NCBI GenBank assembly: GCA_013400115.1 | Contig: VXBP01001909.1 | Coordinates: 868,001 to 932,000 of the forward strand | Direction: 5' to 3' | Length of the DNA: 64,000 bases | From: Rhinopomastus cyanomelas | Taxonomy: Eukaryota > Chordata > Aves > Bucerotiformes > Rhinopomastidae | Made by a program: the position numbers and the translations under genes | Part shown: piece by piece, positions 61,488 to 64,000 of the stretch | Numbering within the stretch: position 1 is the stretch's first letter | Layout: the number at the start of each line of letters is the position of its first letter | Notes under the pieces: generated by a model | What the model was told of the DNA's origin: nothing | The model's database searches: none | What the model saw: only the letters and a program-made list of their open reading frames with translations

Positions 61488-64000
61488 TTTGCCTCAGAGT
61501 TGATTTTCCTGAGAAAATACCCTTCTGATCACTGTGTCCACAATGGGCACTATTACAGAGTAGTTTGCTATCAGGTTTTTTGTCCAATTTACCCATGAAA
61601 GCAGTCTCCTAGAAATTTGCTTAATCAGTAATACTGTTTTGAAAATAAACATTGGGTAAAAATCTGTCCTTTTCTATTAACAGCCCCAAACATTCTAAAT
61701 AAATCAAAGTAATGTTTTTTCGGTCACCCATGATCTGTTTCCCTTCTTTGATATTGTCAGTTTTACCTACTTTGTGCATGGTCCTTCAACTTTGATCTCA
61801 GCTAATTGCCATTAAATTCACACCACTTACTGCCTTGGCAAGCCAGAGCAAGTTCATGCTATTCATCATAAGGAGACCAGTTACTTTATTCTGTCCCCTC
61901 TAGGCATGTGCTTGTTTGTGTAACAGCAGAATGAGCTGAGCACTTCTACATATGCTCCTCATACTTTTTCCGTATGAAAATCAATAACAGCAGAACTCTG
62001 CAGCTGAAGGGTTTTTAATGTGTTTATTCCTCAAGACATAGGTGTAATTAAAGGCATTTCTTTCATGCTGTTTCTGATGATGCTTCTGTCTCACAGTGGG
62101 ATTTCACATGGGGTATCTGGAGCTTGTCCTTGGGTCAAAGAACAATATTTGCCGGTTTGGTCGGTGGTTCTTTTACTTTCAGAATAAAGATTAACTTTTG
62201 CCTGCTCGAGCTGTTAAAATACGTTTGAACGAAAGCAATGTGGGCTTTTGTCTAGNTAGACAGGATCACTCAAGTCAATGTCTGTCCCAGACCACGTCCA
62301 CTGTCCTCACCCACTGTCCTCACCCAGGTGTTGTTCTGATAACTTCTGGCCACTGAATAATTTACCAGCATCAGTGCTGACAGGGAGGATTTGGTTAATT
62401 AAATAAGTACAGTTGTGAATTTTAATTATTAACCAGTTCTGATGAAGCAAGTCTGTTGTAAAAAATTCATATGTATTAACTTAAGAGGGTTTTTTTCTGC
62501 AAAAGGAAAGGGGGCTGCATTTACTAGGAAGTGGGTTAGTGGTTATTTTTAACCTCTCAAAATCATAAGGGAGATGTACATTTGGTGAATCAGGACACGT
62601 TTTCATTTGCAGAATGAAAGTTACATGGATTTTCCTTTCAGACATTTAGATTTCATTTTCTGATTCGATAAATTGATGGGGTTTTTTTTTTCATATGAGC
62701 ATCTTTTCTCGTTTTCCGGTTTTCTTTGCGTCACTTTCTGTTCTGTATTTCCACTTACTGGAAAGTACCATCTAGTGTTTGCCAGTGTCTGCCTTAAGTC
62801 TGCTAAGTGAATCTCACTGGAATATTCTTTACATTTTAGTCTGCCTAGACTTTTAAATGAATGTTTATATCAATGTGTGGAACAGATGAACTGTGTTCTG
62901 CGATGTTTAATGTTTTTTGGTACAATAATAACACTTGTAATGATAAACAACATAAAAGGGGGGAAAATGTTGCACCAGAACGATGGAAAAAATAAAGGAT
63001 AAAGCTGAACTGGCTGTAAGGCCCAGCAAAAGCTGTTGGATGATACTTGTCAGGAAGTTCTGAACAGCTGCAGTACCGTGACCCGCATCCAGACAGAACT
63101 TCTCTTTTCTCCATTCCTTGGTTAAATACTGGGGTTTAGAAATTAGCACAGTTCTGTTGTTGGTGCTGTTTTTCCTGGATAGTAAAATGTCTGAAGAATC
63201 AGTTTTGAAATAAATACTTCCTCGTGCCATCGTTGTTTAAACAATGGGGCATCACAAGAGATTTCCTGAGAAGTGCATGCGGTGGGTATCAAACCAGAGC
63301 TCAGCCAGGTGCCAGAAACAACAGAGCCAACTGTGGAAGCAGAAACCTCAACTGTCCTGACTTGCTGTCTTCCTTCTTGTATCCCACACTAATTAGAAAA
63401 AGATGCTCACAACAGCTCTGTCAGGTGGATCTGCTGGAACTGTGGTGTGAGGACGTCAATAGTAGCCTTAACATTAAATATTTCCAACTACTGTGCAGAT
63501 GTGTGATCTGTTCAGGGTTGTTCTGGGTCCTTAGAGTCCTTCATCTCATTTTGGAATGATGTACTGCAAAAGCTCTTTGTTTGTTTGTTTTGGTTTGGAG
63601 ATACAGTTTTCTCCTAAGGCATGTGTTAATGTTCAGGAAGCAAGATTTAAATAAGACTGTTTCTTGTTTTAGTGGAGTTTAAATTCTTTCTCCAGAAGAA
63701 TAAAATGTGATGAGAGACAGTTAAATACAGTAAAAACTGAAATAATCTATCCAAGCTAAAATCACCGGACCACCCAAGTCCTGGACCACCCAAGGGACCA
63801 ACAACAGGCAGTTGCCTGAAAGAGGTGGCCTTTTACTAGAGGTCGAACGAGTTGTATTGCAGATCTTGGAAATCTTTTGGTAGCGATTTCCTAATGCTGT
63901 TGGCTGCCTACTGGAGACGGTCTTTGTTCTAAGTTCCCACTGTACAAGCACTGTCCCTGTGAGAACTGCCCTCCTTATTTACTTGTGACCTTAACCTTGC
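61488..64000 (+). other. VPS13B: VPS13B intron, end of window; no gene seen
   Basis: AT-rich intron. It has a 13-bp period direct repeat (CCACTGTCCTCAC at 62298 and 62311), a 16-bp period repeat of GGACCACCCAAG (63767, 63783), and one ambiguous base at 62256. The 107- and 111-codon frames at 62907-63230 (-) and 63224-63559 (+) show no domain or splice support. The next VPS13B exon must lie beyond the window. Confidence 0.55.
62298..62325. repeat. Short direct repeat, 13-bp period
   Basis: Two adjacent copies of CCACTGTCCTCAC (62298-62310 and 62311-62323), the second followed by CC. Minor tandem repeat, 42 bases after the ambiguous base at 62256. Confidence 0.8.

Noticed and set aside
62907..63559. 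107- and 111-codon frames on opposite strands near the end of the window
   Set aside because: No domains, and neither matches the next part of VPS13B that I would expect.
1..64000. CRISPR arrays, insertion sequences, operons, endogenous retroviral genes
   Set aside because: No regularly spaced repeats and no bacterial-type gene layout. The reverse-transcriptase remnants are CR1 LINE type, with an AP-type endonuclease and CR1 3' termini, and I saw no LTR pair.

Overview
The window looks like avian nuclear DNA, inferred from the repeat content. It carries about a dozen copies of the CR1 non-LTR retrotransposon, and apart from these it is AT-rich, intron-like sequence with few other recognisable repeats. 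The species cannot be fixed from the sequence alone. There are no bacterial-type genes or operons.

The only host gene I can support is on the + strand. Three coding exons (3749-3933, 43581-43715, 44524-44697) have consensus splice sites and compatible phases. They read as one continuous 164-residue stretch that I recognise as VPS13B (COH1, the Cohen syndrome gene), from the N-terminal part of this roughly 4,000-residue bridge-like lipid-transfer protein of the Golgi. The rest of the window is VPS13B intron: the end of one intron (1-3748), a 39.6 kb intron (3934-43580), an 0.8 kb intron (43716-44523) and more than 19 kb of the next (44698-64000).

Mobile DNA is unevenly spread. The 39.6 kb intron holds only three short CR1 3' ends (near 7.1, 33.9 and 39.7 kb). 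The last intron has a dense CR1 patch at 52.6-61.5 kb. It includes one CR1 inserted into the endonuclease region of another (56.0-57.25 kb), two head-to-tail fragments (54.57-55.25 kb), and a 1.4 kb copy that keeps recognisable reverse-transcriptase motifs but has broken frames (60.1-61.49 kb). All look dead.

The least explained item is a 126 bp CpG-rich island at 32813-32938, deep in the big intron. It has eleven CpGs in 100 bp and is open on the minus strand up to a stop, with protein-like composition; I do not recognise it. Other items are a perfect 70 bp tandem duplication with one mismatch (11354-11493), a 30-nt near-perfect palindrome (7485-7514), two smaller hairpins, two weaker CpG clusters, and a phase-compatible possible alternative terminal exon just after the third VPS13B exon. 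I found no convincing new multi-gene system.
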